A stretch of 55,267 nucleotides of DNA from an uncultured Capnocytophaga sp. (GCF_937936315.1 NZ_CALGWU010000044.1:1-55267); one strand, 5' to 3'; positions 25,448 to 34,655 are shown, counted from the first letter of the stretch. Numbers and translations: made by a program. Notes: generated from the sequence alone by a model not told the origin.

Positions 25448-26392
25448 CTATTGGCAACAACTCTTACAAGCTGTAAAATTATGCTTTTTTAAAAATTGAG
25501 GATCAAATTCCTTATTTCTAAAATTATACTTGTACTCTATGTAATCAGAAAGAATCTTTATGACTTCATTTTTTAATTGATAACATCTCTTTAAAAATTT
25601 ACGAATCCCTTCTACACCTAATTGATCTAGTTTTTCCTGCATTCCCAATTCATTTATTTTTCTTATGATTTCTTCTTCAGATTTGTCATGTAAGTAATTA
25701 TATTTAGATAAGAGGTAAGCATTGCTAAAATTACATATAAAATACCTTTCAGCTAAAATATCTTGTAATTTTCTAAAAGTATTTTCATAATTAAATTGAG
25801 AGATATCTGTTTCACCTGTTATTTGACTATTTTTTTCTTCTAATAACTTGTACTTTTCATTTAAAGGAATGCAAAAATCTTTATATTTCACAGGGAAAAA
25901 GGAATTATATCTCATTACTAATTGGTCTACTGTAAATTCTCCTTTTTTATATTTTTCTACTGTAAAACCATTGAGAATAAACCAATCTCGTAACTCCCAT
26001 ATGATTTCTTGAACTTTAGGGTTGTCTTTCTTTTCGCTAAGTTCAGCAGGAGTATTGAAATTTACAAATCCTCCATTAAGTCTTGGGCAATTTCTATCAT
26101 TATGATAACACAATTTTCCTCCTATCTTAAAAATGTAATCAAGATTATCTTTTCTCTCTTCAGTTTCTTTATATTCTTTCTTCTTGATTACAAACTTATT
26201 TCTCTCTTCTTCATCTAATAAAATAACTGTTTGAGTGAGCAAACTTCTAAGCTCAACTTTATTGAATATTTTACAGACTAATTCATCATCCAAGATGTAT
26301 TTTTTAAATAATTCTGACAATACACTTTCATCAACTTCTATTTGACTTTCTCTACAAAATTGTGCATAAGATGTTTTAGTAATAAAAGCCAT
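25448..26392 (-). CDS. Uncharacterised protein with CYHNDRNCPRL motif
   Basis: A 314-residue soluble, highly charged, helix-rich protein I do not recognise. It has no signal peptide. A KLCYHNDRNCPRLNGGFVNF segment around residue 94-113 echoes the Cys/His motif of the small exported protein next door. The C-terminus ends TACKSCCQ, another cysteine cluster, so metal binding is plausible. Base composition is markedly AT-rich, as expected of accessory DNA. A possible TAATTTTG box lies at 26491-26484. No link to a known defence or toxin family can be supported. Confidence 0.7.
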   Translation of the reverse strand: MAFITKTSYAQFCRESQIEVDESVLSELFKKYILDDELVCKIFNKVELRSLLTQTVILLDEEERNKFVIKKKEYKETEERKDNLDYIFKIGGKLCYHNDRNCPRLNGGFVNFNTPAELSEKKDNPKVQEIIWELRDWFILNGFTVEKYKKGEFTVDQLVMRYNSFFPVKYKDFCIPLNEKYKLLEEKNSQITGETDISQFNYENTFRKLQDILAERYFICNFSNAYLLSKYNYLHDKSEEEIIRKINELGMQEKLDQLGVEGIRKFLKRCYQLKNEVIKILSDYIEYKYNFRNKEFDPQFLKKHNFTACKSCCQ

Positions 26393-26522
26393 ATTTTTAC
26401 ATTTTTGTATCTCCTACTCTTTAAAGGATTTTCGGCTTCTCCTATTTTTTTAAATACTTGCCATATATGACATTATCGCCCTGCAAAATTAATACTTTTT
26501 TTGACCTGCAAAAATATATTGT

Positions 26523-26762
26523 ATGGAAAATTTAGAAATATTTAAACAGGTTGGTAAAAAAGTACAGAAAATCAGAACTTTAAAAGGACTCTCACAAGTG
26601 GATTTAGTAGGTAAGATGGAGGGTAATATTGATACTACTAACATCTCACGTATTGAATCGGGGCGTACTAACCCTACCCTACTTACCCTCTACCGTCTTG
26701 CACAAGCTTTAGAAGTACCTATTAGTGAACTAGTTTCTTTTGATGATGCAAAGGTAAACTAA
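26523..26762 (+). CDS. XRE-family helix-turn-helix regulator
   Basis: A 79-residue protein that is almost entirely an HTH_3 domain: VGKKVQKIRTLKGLSQVDL, then NISRIESGRTNPTLLTLYRL and AQALEVPISEL. Proteins of this size act as dimeric DNA-binding regulators. Its stop codon overlaps, on opposite strands, the stop of the Sel1 gene at 26759, so the two genes converge with no space for a terminator. Two 20-base palindromes flanking the Sel1 gene (26781 and 29271) are candidate operators, which is inference only. Confidence 0.88.
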   Translation: MENLEIFKQVGKKVQKIRTLKGLSQVDLVGKMEGNIDTTNISRIESGRTNPTLLTLYRLAQALEVPISELVSFDDAKVN

Positions 26763-29218
26763 AAAGGGATTCCATTTTCAGAGTTGCAAAATTGCAACTC
26801 ATAAACATAAGTATTGTAATGGTAAAATACTTTGTTATAGAATTCAAAAAGGTCTTTAAAATCTTCGGCTTCAAAATAAATGTTGATGCTTTCGTCACCT
26901 GATAGAGGTATTTTGTAACAGGGATTAGGTACAAATAGCATATTGAGTGAGAGCATTTTATTTCCTATGGCAAAAATATCCTTATAACGTTTCTCTATTC
27001 TTTCAAAATACTTTTGTAACAATGTTTTATCATTTTTGATAATCTCAAACTCTTTTAAGAGTTCTTGATATATAGTAAGGTGATAAGACATAAAAAGCTT
27101 TAAGGTGTCATAGATCTCAATAAACATTCCATCATAGAGGTATGTATTATCATAACTATATTCCCTAAGCCATTGCTGTAAGAAACATCTATCTGAAAAC
27201 GATCTTTTTATGAGTTCTGAAATTGCTTTCTCATCTTTTAATTCATAAATCTTATCAGCCCCAATAGCATTTTGCCTTTTCAAAAGGATTTTATTTTTAA
27301 GGCTAATAAAACGGCTATACTCCTTTAAATCTATACCTAAGAAAAGTGCTCTTTTAAGCCAATAGAATTCTCTCCCTTCATTAGCAGTTTCGCAAGGATA
27401 AAGGGAATATCTTCTACCTTGTGTATTATAAGCATCTACTAACAAAAGGAGTATAGCTCTATGATTTTCGAGGTTAGCAGCTTGTATAAGCCAATAGAGT
27501 CCTTCGGGATAGATGCTTTCATTGTAAAATTTCTCACCTAAAAATAACATAGCCTCTACATTACCTGATTGGGCTTCTTTTTCAAGATAGGATATGATTT
27601 TTTTATCAATAAAATCAATATTAATTAAAAAATCTAATGCTTTTTTATCTCCTCTTTTTGCAGCCTTTTTTAACCAATAGATAGCTTTTTCTCTATTCTG
27701 GGGCATATATTGTCCATCTATATATAATTTTCCTAACTCTCTTTGTGCTTTTATACTTCTATTTTCAGCGGCATTAATAAGCAATTTAATAGCCTTATCT
27801 ATATTTTGCTTTACTCCTTCCTCAAGATAAGAGAGTGCCAACTGATATTGTTTTAACGCTTCATTTGGCAGTAAAAAAACAGGTTTAGGTAGTTCTATTT
27901 CCTTTGTAATTTGGAAAAAAGATGGCTCACAAAAGAAAGTAGAAATTTTATTATAGAACTCAAAAAAATCTTTAAAATCTTCATTGTCAAAATATATTTT
28001 TAGACTTTCAATAGGAGATAAGTCAAGTTCATAATAAGGGGTAGAGGTATGAAGCATTTTTTGAGTTTGAAGTGTTTTCATCACTTTAAAAATGTCTGGG
28101 TAGCGTTGTTGAGTCGTAACACACCATTGTTGAACTTCCTCTATACCCTTTAAATGGTCAAAATCGATTGATAATTGCTGAAAAATTGTTTTATGATAGA
28201 TACATTTTTTAAAGAGTTTCGAAAGATTATTAATAGTAGATTTTTGTTCTTCTTCATCATCATTAGACTGATAAAAAGTATAATAAATTTGCTGTACTTT
28301 TTTTGTGTCGGTTAAGCTTGTAGAATCAACTGATTCGTCATAATAAGCATCTGTAATAAATGTCATAAGAGTATCAATAGCAAAATCTTCTTCATCGTAA
28401 TAATAACCCCCATTATCTGAAAGCCATTGTTTTATAAAGTTCATAGTTAAAGGACTGTTATCCCTAATAGATTTTATAGCCGTATAATGCATATTGCTGT
28501 CAAAAAAAGAATCAGGATCTATTTCTTTTTCAAGTAGAAAAACAGCTGTCTTATTAGGAGCGATATGTTTTCTTTTTAAATCAATACCTAATGAAAGTGC
28601 TTTTCTGACCCAGTAACAAAGATTTTCGAGATTACAATTATATTTTTCATATTTATCATCATAGATTTTTATCAATTCTATAATTGCTTCTTCATAATCT
28701 TGCTCGGCACTTTTAGTTAACCACTCTTCTTCTTCTTCAAAATCAAATTTAAAAAAGTATAATTTTCCTATGCTATATTGAATTTTCGGATTATTAGTTA
28801 AAGTAGTTTTTTCTAACCAAGAAAGTATTTCGTTTTCATTCAAAAAAGTTTTTTTATCTAATATAGTAGACATATTCCAATATTCTCTTTCAATAATCCT
28901 GCTATGATAATCTCTTCCAATAATCCTGCTACGATGATCTCTTCTAATAAGCTCGATGAGATAAGTAGACAACTTATCTTCTGCCTCTGTATAACCTTGT
29001 TCTGCAGCTTCTTTTAACCAATAGAGAGCTTTTTTCAAATCCTCTGCTACAAATTCTCCTTCAGCATATAGTCTTCCTAAACGGCATTGAGCTTCTGCAT
29101 TACCTTTTTCGGCTGCAAGAGTAAGGAGTTCTATAGCTTTATATATATTTTGCGTATCACCTTGTTCTAAATAGAAAAGGGCGTTTTTGTATTGTTCTAC
29201 AGCGTTATTTTCTTTCAT
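26759..29218 (-). CDS. Sel1-repeat protein made of two tandem homologous halves
   Basis: An 819-residue protein. I place the start at ATG 29218 because an upstream TTG start at 29242 overlaps a perfect TATCTTTG promoter box. Sel1-type TPR repeats are clear: KALYWLKEAAEQGYTEAE and KAIYWLKKAAKRGDKKAL. The protein is an internal duplication. Both halves (about 1-435 and 445-819) open with a QYK(N/L)AL-YLE-G segment, continue with Sel1 repeats, and end in a domain with (I)YFDNEDFKDFFEFYNKI / IYFEAEDFKDLFEFYNKV. The latter domain is unknown to me. Sel1 proteins act as scaffolds for protein complexes. There is no signal peptide. Confidence 0.82.
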   Translation of the reverse strand: MKENNAVEQYKNALFYLEQGDTQNIYKAIELLTLAAEKGNAEAQCRLGRLYAEGEFVAEDLKKALYWLKEAAEQGYTEAEDKLSTYLIELIRRDHRSRIIGRDYHSRIIEREYWNMSTILDKKTFLNENEILSWLEKTTLTNNPKIQYSIGKLYFFKFDFEEEEEWLTKSAEQDYEEAIIELIKIYDDKYEKYNCNLENLCYWVRKALSLGIDLKRKHIAPNKTAVFLLEKEIDPDSFFDSNMHYTAIKSIRDNSPLTMNFIKQWLSDNGGYYYDEEDFAIDTLMTFITDAYYDESVDSTSLTDTKKVQQIYYTFYQSNDDEEEQKSTINNLSKLFKKCIYHKTIFQQLSIDFDHLKGIEEVQQWCVTTQQRYPDIFKVMKTLQTQKMLHTSTPYYELDLSPIESLKIYFDNEDFKDFFEFYNKISTFFCEPSFFQITKEIELPKPVFLLPNEALKQYQLALSYLEEGVKQNIDKAIKLLINAAENRSIKAQRELGKLYIDGQYMPQNREKAIYWLKKAAKRGDKKALDFLINIDFIDKKIISYLEKEAQSGNVEAMLFLGEKFYNESIYPEGLYWLIQAANLENHRAILLLLVDAYNTQGRRYSLYPCETANEGREFYWLKRALFLGIDLKEYSRFISLKNKILLKRQNAIGADKIYELKDEKAISELIKRSFSDRCFLQQWLREYSYDNTYLYDGMFIEIYDTLKLFMSYHLTIYQELLKEFEIIKNDKTLLQKYFERIEKRYKDIFAIGNKMLSLNMLFVPNPCYKIPLSGDESINIYFEAEDFKDLFEFYNKVFYHYNTYVYELQFCNSENGIPF
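26781..26800. repeat. Palindrome GAGTTGCAANNTTGCAACTC, copy 1
   Basis: Perfect 9-base arms around AA, inside the last codons of the Sel1 gene. The same palindrome recurs at 29271-29292. Confidence 0.85.
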
Positions 29219-29239
29219 AATAGATAAAATTTTATTGGA

Positions 29240-29247
29240 CAAAGATA
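29240..29247 (-). promoter_or_regulatory. -7 box TATCTTTG for the Sel1-repeat gene
   Basis: Perfect TAnnTTTG on the minus strand, about 22 bases upstream of ATG 29218. It decides against the longer TTG-initiated frame. Confidence 0.6.
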
Positions 29248-29270
29248 ATGCAAAATAATAAGACTTACAG

Positions 29271-29292
29271 AGAGTTGCAATATTGCAACTCT
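29271..29292. repeat. Palindrome AGAGTTGCAATATTGCAACTCT, copy 2
   Basis: Perfect 10-base arms around TA, lying 24 bases upstream of the Sel1 -7 box and just past the stop of the gene at 29300. There is no T run, so it is not an obvious terminator and could be an operator. Confidence 0.85.
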
Positions 29293-29299
29293 AAAAAGA

Positions 29300-30466
29300 C
29301 TATGGCAGTATGTTCTTTCTACACCAAGGAATATATCTTATCTCCTTGTTTTCAGGGTCAGACACTATACAGTAATGTAAGGCAATTTCAGGATAAAGTT
29401 GTTCACAAAAACAGGCTTTGATACGAGAGATATGGGTAGCAATATTGGCAGGAGATTTGAGCAAATCATCTATACTATTCATCATCTTATTATAGTCATT
29501 TTGATTTGAAATTGCCAAGTAAAGTTGCCTGAGTTCTTCTCGATATTTAGGCAACTCAGTAAGATGTATACCCCAGGGATGATGGTAAAATAGTACATAA
29601 AAGGCTTTGGTAAGATGGCTCAGTTGTATCTCCATATTAAATTGAGGCAATAGAATTCGATAATCATCCGTAATTTCCAAACGACTTAACACTTTAGTAT
29701 CACGAATAGCTTGCTCTCTAAGGAACTTATCTAATAAAGGTAACACCAAGAAGAGTTGCCCTGTAGTTCGAAGTTCTTCCAAGTTGTCAATGATGATTTG
29801 TATACGCTCTTGCGTAGAGGGGTCAAAGTTTTGTAGTCGTTTCTTTAGATCTTCGTAAAAAAGATGTTCAGAATAAAAATTACGAGGACTAAAACACTCA
29901 AAACTTTCTCTAATTTTTTTATCCTCAAAATACTTATCGAATGCCTCCACCACTTGAGCGACACCAAAATCATTAGAATTGTCTGTAGCTATTGAATCTT
30001 CTGGAATGAAAACTATATCAATTGTTTGTAAAAGTATATCTATTGATTGATAACGTACTACATATTGAGGTATATAACTATTGAAGACTATAAAACCTGC
30101 AGATATATTTGGAGAAAAAAGACTATGAATCCATTTATAAAACGCTTCAATTGGCCAATTTTTACCATTGAATTGAGGAAAATAATAACCTAAAGTGTTA
30201 CTCAATTGCTTGGCGACAACTTTTTGAGGATAGAGTATTTGCAATTGATAGTGTTGATGTTGTCCTTGAAAAGGAGCTACGCTAGGAAAAAGGAAATCTT
30301 CACCTTCTGAAGCAAAATACAGTACATAATTTCCGTCATAAGGAAAAAGAAATTGAGCATATTCGTTAGCTAAAGAACTAAAAATATTTTTAGTATTTAC
30401 TTTATAAACTTCGTATCTATCATCTAAAAAATCGGAGAGGTCTTTCTCAGTTGTTATCATTAGCAT
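29300..30466 (-). CDS. Uncharacterised protein with conserved Bacteroidetes C-terminal domain
   Basis: A 388-residue soluble protein. The C-terminal 130 residues contain LTKAFYVLFYHHPWGIHL, YREELRQLYLAISNQNDY and a short ISRIKACFCEQL segment. From memory this is a recurring Bacteroidetes module of the form LFLRHPEGI...YREEL...SRIK.AF that I cannot name. The N-terminal half is unrecognised. The start may be ATG 30466 or ATG 30460. A near-ideal promoter lies at 30493-30523. It is upstream of the Sel1 gene on the same strand and separated from it by a palindrome. Confidence 0.75.
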   Translation of the reverse strand: MLMITTEKDLSDFLDDRYEVYKVNTKNIFSSLANEYAQFLFPYDGNYVLYFASEGEDFLFPSVAPFQGQHQHYQLQILYPQKVVAKQLSNTLGYYFPQFNGKNWPIEAFYKWIHSLFSPNISAGFIVFNSYIPQYVVRYQSIDILLQTIDIVFIPEDSIATDNSNDFGVAQVVEAFDKYFEDKKIRESFECFSPRNFYSEHLFYEDLKKRLQNFDPSTQERIQIIIDNLEELRTTGQLFLVLPLLDKFLREQAIRDTKVLSRLEITDDYRILLPQFNMEIQLSHLTKAFYVLFYHHPWGIHLTELPKYREELRQLYLAISNQNDYNKMMNSIDDLLKSPANIATHISRIKACFCEQLYPEIALHYCIVSDPENKEIRYIPWCRKNILP

Positions 30467-30492
30467 TATAAACTTTTAATTGTTTTTCACGA

Positions 30493-30523
30493 CAAAGGTA
30501 GAAAGTATTTTTTAATTAATCAA
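30493..30523 (-). promoter_or_regulatory. Promoter of the gene at 29300
   Basis: Minus-strand TTG (30523-30521), exactly 20 bases, and TACCTTTG (30500-30493). Confidence 0.75.
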
Positions 30524-30530
30524 TAAAAAA

Positions 30531-30580
30531 ACTTTACCAAAGGTCTTAGCACAGGAGGCTATTAAGACCTTTGGCAAAGT
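30531..30580 (-). terminator. Long inverted repeat of the TTTGNCAAAG family
   Basis: ACTTTACCAAAGGTCTTA (30531-30548) pairs with TAAGACCTTTGGCAAAGT (30563-30580) with one mismatch. On the minus strand it follows the DUF3592-like gene and runs into T residues, so it probably terminates that unit. Confidence 0.75.
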
Positions 30581-30609
30581 ATAATAAATAATTTATATTG
30601 TGTTTCTTC

Positions 30610-31152
30610 TTATTTTTTTATGAAAAAGGAAACAATCAAGAGAATTATTGCAATGGACATTATTGCGAATCCTGCTATGCGAAACCCCTTATAAAAAAAC
30701 GTTTTATCTTTATCGTCTACTATTTGGTGTTCACTGGGAGTTTCGGGCAAATAAGCTACTGTAATACTCTCGCCTGCTCGATAATTGGTTTGACGGCTAC
30801 CACTATGAGCCCCAAAATAGGTTACACAAAAAGTATGAGCCGAATTAGCATATTTCAAGTTTATAGGGGCGTTTGAGTTGAGAACAAGAGGTTTTACAAT
30901 AAAAGTATTTTCTCCTACAGTATACTTATAGACTACATAAGTTCTATTATTAAAACCAATACCTCCTACACCTTGACTGCCTGATTTGACAATTTCTAAT
31001 ACCTCTCCTTGTGCTTTCCCTTGATATAGTTTTTTGTTCTTTTCGGTAATTCTTTTGTTAATCTCAGCAGTGACCAAGAATACAAGCGCAAACAGAAAGA
31101 ATATGCCAGAGCTTAGCAACATTCCCATTTGGTTGTTCATTTGGTTGTCCAT
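30610..31152 (-). CDS. DUF3592-like membrane protein
   Basis: A 180-residue protein with hydrophobic segments at about 10-27 and 156-177, and a soluble beta domain between them. The middle contains GEVLEIVKSGSQG and TYVVYKYTVGENTF, ending YRAGESITVAYLPETPSEHQI. The last piece is the typical VxYxPxxP ending of DUF3592-like proteins. It lies 11 bases after secA on the same strand, so it may be co-transcribed with it. Function unknown. Confidence 0.72.
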   Translation of the reverse strand: MDNQMNNQMGMLLSSGIFFLFALVFLVTAEINKRITEKNKKLYQGKAQGEVLEIVKSGSQGVGGIGFNNRTYVVYKYTVGENTFIVKPLVLNSNAPINLKYANSAHTFCVTYFGAHSGSRQTNYRAGESITVAYLPETPSEHQIVDDKDKTFFYKGFRIAGFAIMSIAIILLIVSFFIKK

Positions 31153-31163
31153 TACTTAGTGAT

Positions 31164-34100
31164 TTATTTATTGGATACTAATATCCATTCTCCGCTGTTT
31201 ATTAGGGGGTCAGCTTGCTTGAACTTGAGTTCTTTGCGTTCACCGGTGCGGATATTTTGGATCACTACCTTGTCATTACGACCAATTTTAGGTTGTTCGC
31301 GTACGATGGTTTCTACTACCGAACGGCGTTGTGAGGCTTGTTGCCCTACTTCACGAGCACGTTGTGCCATCTCGTCGCTGTTGAGAGTTTCTTCCTTATT
31401 GGTTTGGTAGTTCTCACGGGTGCGTTGTGGCGCGTGAGCTTCCTGCACTGGTGGATTTTGAGTAGGCAATTCGGCTTTGAACAAGAAAGAGATAATCTCT
31501 TTGTTTACCTTATCGAGCATAGATTTGAACAACTGATAGGCTTCAAACTTATAGATGAGTAGCGGGTCTTTTTGTTCGTGTACCGCTAATTGCACTGATT
31601 GTTTGAGCTCATCCATACGGCGGAGGTGCGTTTTCCACTCCTCGTCGATGATGCCTAATGTGATGTTCTTCTCGAAATCGCTTACGAGTTTCTTACCTTG
31701 GGTTTCGTACGCCTCTTTAAGGTCGGTTACAATGTTGAGCATCTTTTCGCCATCGGTGAAAGGCACAACAATACGCTCGTAAGTATTATTAGGATTTTCG
31801 TATACGTCTTTAATCACTGGGAAGGCTTGAGCGGCACTGCGTTCAGCTTTTTCCTGATAGTGTTTGAGCACTTCGTGATATAAGGCGAAAGTAAGATCGT
31901 TTACTGATTGTTTGGCAAATTCGGCTTCTGAAATTTGTGTTTTCAGTGAGAAATATTTGATGAGTTCGAAAGTAAAATTCTTGTAGTTATTACCACCTTT
32001 GTTGTTCTCTACTATATTCTCGCAAGTATCGAATATCATATTTGCCAAATCCACTTTTAGGCGTTCACCTTCAAGAGCGTGGCGACGGCGTTTGTAAATT
32101 TGCTTGCGTTGTGCGTTCATCACGTCGTCGTACTCTAACAGACGTTTACGCATACCGAAGTTGTTTTCTTCTACCTTTTTCTGGGCTGCCTCGATGCGTT
32201 TGGTCATCATAGAGTGCTGAATTACATCACCTTCTTTATGACCTAAACTATCCATTAGTCGGGCGATACGTTCAGAACCAAAGAGGCGCATTAGGTTATC
32301 TTCGAGAGAAACGAAGAAGAGTGAGCTACCGGGGTCACCTTGACGACCAGAACGACCGCGCAACTGACGATCGACACGGCGAGAGTCGTGGCGTTCGGTA
32401 CCTATAATTGCCAAACCTCCTGCAGCTTTTACTTCGGGGGTTAGCTTGATGTCGGTACCACGTCCCGCCATATTGGTTGCAATGGTTACCACACCACTAT
32501 GTCCGGCTTCGGCTACGATTTCAGCTTCTTTTTTATGTAATTTAGCGTTCAATACATTGTGTTTCACCTTGCGCATTGTAAGCATACGGCTAAGGAGTTC
32601 GGATACTTCCACAGAAGTAGTACCAATCAACACTGGGCGACCTGCTTCGGATAGTTTTACTACCTCATCAATCACAGCGTTATATTTCTCGCGTTTGGTT
32701 TTATAAATAAGGTCGTTATGGTCTTTACGAGCGATAGGACGATTGGTAGGGATTTCCATTACATCGAGTTTATAGATTTCCCAGAACTCACCCGCTTCGG
32801 TGATAGCTGTACCCGTCATACCCGATAACTTGCTGTACATACGGAAGTAGTTTTGCAAGGTAATAGTCGCATAGGTTTGGGTAGCTGCCTCAATTTTTAC
32901 ATTCTCTTTGGCTTCAATCGCTTGGTGCAAACCATCGGAATAACGACGACCGTCCATAATACGACCTGTTTGTTCATCGACGATGAGCACTTTGTTATCA
33001 ATTACTACATATTCTACATCTTTTTCAAAGAGGGTGTAGGCTTTAAGCAATTGGTTAAGGGTGTGAATACGTTCGCTTTTTACGCTAAAATCTTGGAATA
33101 ATTTATCTTTTAGTTTAGCTTCTTCTTCAATAGGAAGACCTTGGTTCTCGATATTGGCAATTTCTATTCCAATATCAGGTAAAACGAAGAAATCTTTATC
33201 ACCATCGTAGGCAATATCAGCAAAACCTTTATCGGTAAGCTCGATTTGGTTGTTTTTCTCATCAATCACGAAGTACAATTCGGCATCTACCTTTGGCATT
33301 TCGCGATTGTTATCCTGCATATAGTAATTTTCAGTTTTTTGGAGGAGTTGTTTTACCCCTTCTTCACTGAGGAACTTGATGAGTGCTTTGTTTTTAGGTA
33401 ACCCACGATACACGCGCAAGAGTTGGAATCCACCTTCTTTGGTATCACCTTCGGCGATGAGTTTGCGGGCATCGGCTAATACTTTGGTAAGGTAAGTACG
33501 CTGTTTGTTTACCAAATCTTCTACCAAAGGTTTCAGTTCGTTGAACTCGTGCAATTCGCCTTTAGGGGTAGGACCTGAGATGATGAGCGGCGTACGAGCA
33601 TCGTCTATCAATACTGAATCGACCTCATCGACAATGGCATAGTTGTGAGCGCGTTGCACCAAATCTTCGGGGGTGTGCGCCATATTGTCGCGTAGGTAGT
33701 CGAAACCAAATTCGTTGTTAGTTCCGTAGGTAATGTCGGCATTGTAAGCACGGCGGCGGGATTCGGAGTTAGGTTGGTGGTTGTCAATACAATCCACACG
33801 CAAACCGTGGAACTCAAATAAAGGTCCCATCCACGCACTATCTCGGCGTGCCAAATAGTCGTTCACGGTTACCAGATGCACTCCATTTCCCGTTAGGGCA
33901 TTGAGATAGACAGGCAAGGTAGCCACGAGGGTTTTACCTTCCCCTGTTTGCATTTCGGCAATTTTACCTTGGTGAAGAGCGATACCTCCAATGAGCTGTA
34001 CATCGTAGTGTACCATATCCCAAGTAACATCTTTACCAGCGGCGTCCCAGTGGTTTTTCCACACCGCTTTATCACCCTCGATAGTTACATAGTCGTGGGT

Positions 34101-34526
34101 AGCCGATAGTTCGCGGTCGTGCTCGGTAGCGGTAACGATGATGTTCTCGTTATTAGCAAAACGACGAGTAGTTTCCTTCATTGTTGCGAAAGCTTCAGGG
34201 AGAATCTCGTTCAATACCTTTTCAGATACTTGATAGGCTTCGCCGTTGAGTTTGTCTACTTCAGCATAGAGGTCTTCTTTAGCATCGATATCGTCGGTAG
34301 CATTTGCTTGAGCTTCGAGCTCAGCTATTTTAGTATCGAACTGGGCGCGAGCGTCTTTTATTCTTTGTTTGAACTCAATAGTTTTTGCACGCAACTCGTC
34401 ATTAGAGATATTTTCTAACTGAGAGGCGTAAGTTTTTATTTTCTCAACGATAGGTTGGATAGCTTTTAGGTCGTTTTTGGCTTTATCGCCAACAAAAATT
34501 TTAATAAGGGAGTTTATAATACTCAT
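31164..34526 (-). CDS. secA: Preprotein translocase ATPase SecA
   Basis: An 1120-residue motor that pushes unfolded preproteins through SecYEG. It has Walker A in MQTGEGKTLVA, the DEAD-like segment DEVDSVLIDDARTPL, IGTTSVEVSE, and the C-terminal motor motif ATNMAGRGTDIKL with GTERHDSRRVDRQLRGRSGRQGDPG in pieces. It is about 200 residues longer than E. coli SecA because of inserts in the N-terminal motor region, which is usual for Bacteroidetes. The C-terminus has GRND followed by KVVIQNIRTGERKEL instead of the CxCxSGx6CH zinc motif, so it likely does not use the SecB-binding zinc finger. Confidence 0.97.
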   Translation of the reverse strand: MSIINSLIKIFVGDKAKNDLKAIQPIVEKIKTYASQLENISNDELRAKTIEFKQRIKDARAQFDTKIAELEAQANATDDIDAKEDLYAEVDKLNGEAYQVSEKVLNEILPEAFATMKETTRRFANNENIIVTATEHDRELSATHDYVTIEGDKAVWKNHWDAAGKDVTWDMVHYDVQLIGGIALHQGKIAEMQTGEGKTLVATLPVYLNALTGNGVHLVTVNDYLARRDSAWMGPLFEFHGLRVDCIDNHQPNSESRRRAYNADITYGTNNEFGFDYLRDNMAHTPEDLVQRAHNYAIVDEVDSVLIDDARTPLIISGPTPKGELHEFNELKPLVEDLVNKQRTYLTKVLADARKLIAEGDTKEGGFQLLRVYRGLPKNKALIKFLSEEGVKQLLQKTENYYMQDNNREMPKVDAELYFVIDEKNNQIELTDKGFADIAYDGDKDFFVLPDIGIEIANIENQGLPIEEEAKLKDKLFQDFSVKSERIHTLNQLLKAYTLFEKDVEYVVIDNKVLIVDEQTGRIMDGRRYSDGLHQAIEAKENVKIEAATQTYATITLQNYFRMYSKLSGMTGTAITEAGEFWEIYKLDVMEIPTNRPIARKDHNDLIYKTKREKYNAVIDEVVKLSEAGRPVLIGTTSVEVSELLSRMLTMRKVKHNVLNAKLHKKEAEIVAEAGHSGVVTIATNMAGRGTDIKLTPEVKAAGGLAIIGTERHDSRRVDRQLRGRSGRQGDPGSSLFFVSLEDNLMRLFGSERIARLMDSLGHKEGDVIQHSMMTKRIEAAQKKVEENNFGMRKRLLEYDDVMNAQRKQIYKRRRHALEGERLKVDLANMIFDTCENIVENNKGGNNYKNFTFELIKYFSLKTQISEAEFAKQSVNDLTFALYHEVLKHYQEKAERSAAQAFPVIKDVYENPNNTYERIVVPFTDGEKMLNIVTDLKEAYETQGKKLVSDFEKNITLGIIDEEWKTHLRRMDELKQSVQLAVHEQKDPLLIYKFEAYQLFKSMLDKVNKEIISFLFKAELPTQNPPVQEAHAPQRTRENYQTNKEETLNSDEMAQRAREVGQQASQRRSVVETIVREQPKIGRNDKVVIQNIRTGERKELKFKQADPLINSGEWILVSNK

Positions 34527-34579
34527 ATAGTGAGGATTTTTTTATAATATAATTATTCTAAAATTCATACCGCAATTTT

Positions 34580-34620
34580 GTCAATAAACATACCAAACTG
34601 ACAACAGCTGACAAATTGTC
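34580..34620 (-). promoter_or_regulatory. Possible regulatory region of secA, sigma-54-like element with TGTCA repeats
   Basis: On the minus strand TTGGTATGTTTATTGAC (34596-34580) fits the sigma-54 pattern TGGYAYR-N4-TTGC except for one base (TTGA). It is preceded by TGTCAGCTGTTGTCAG. I see no TAnnTTTG box here. Tentative. Confidence 0.3.
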
Positions 34621-34655
34621 ACCGCATAATTGATCGATTAACAAATTTGCAAATT

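Noticed and set aside
29219..29242. TTG start of the Sel1-repeat gene at 29242
   Set aside because: Overlaps a TATCTTTG promoter box; ATG 29218 fits better.
25146..30466. Defence or toxin-antitoxin island
   Set aside because: AT-rich accessory genes with two regulator-like signals, but no nuclease, toxin or known defence domain could be supported.
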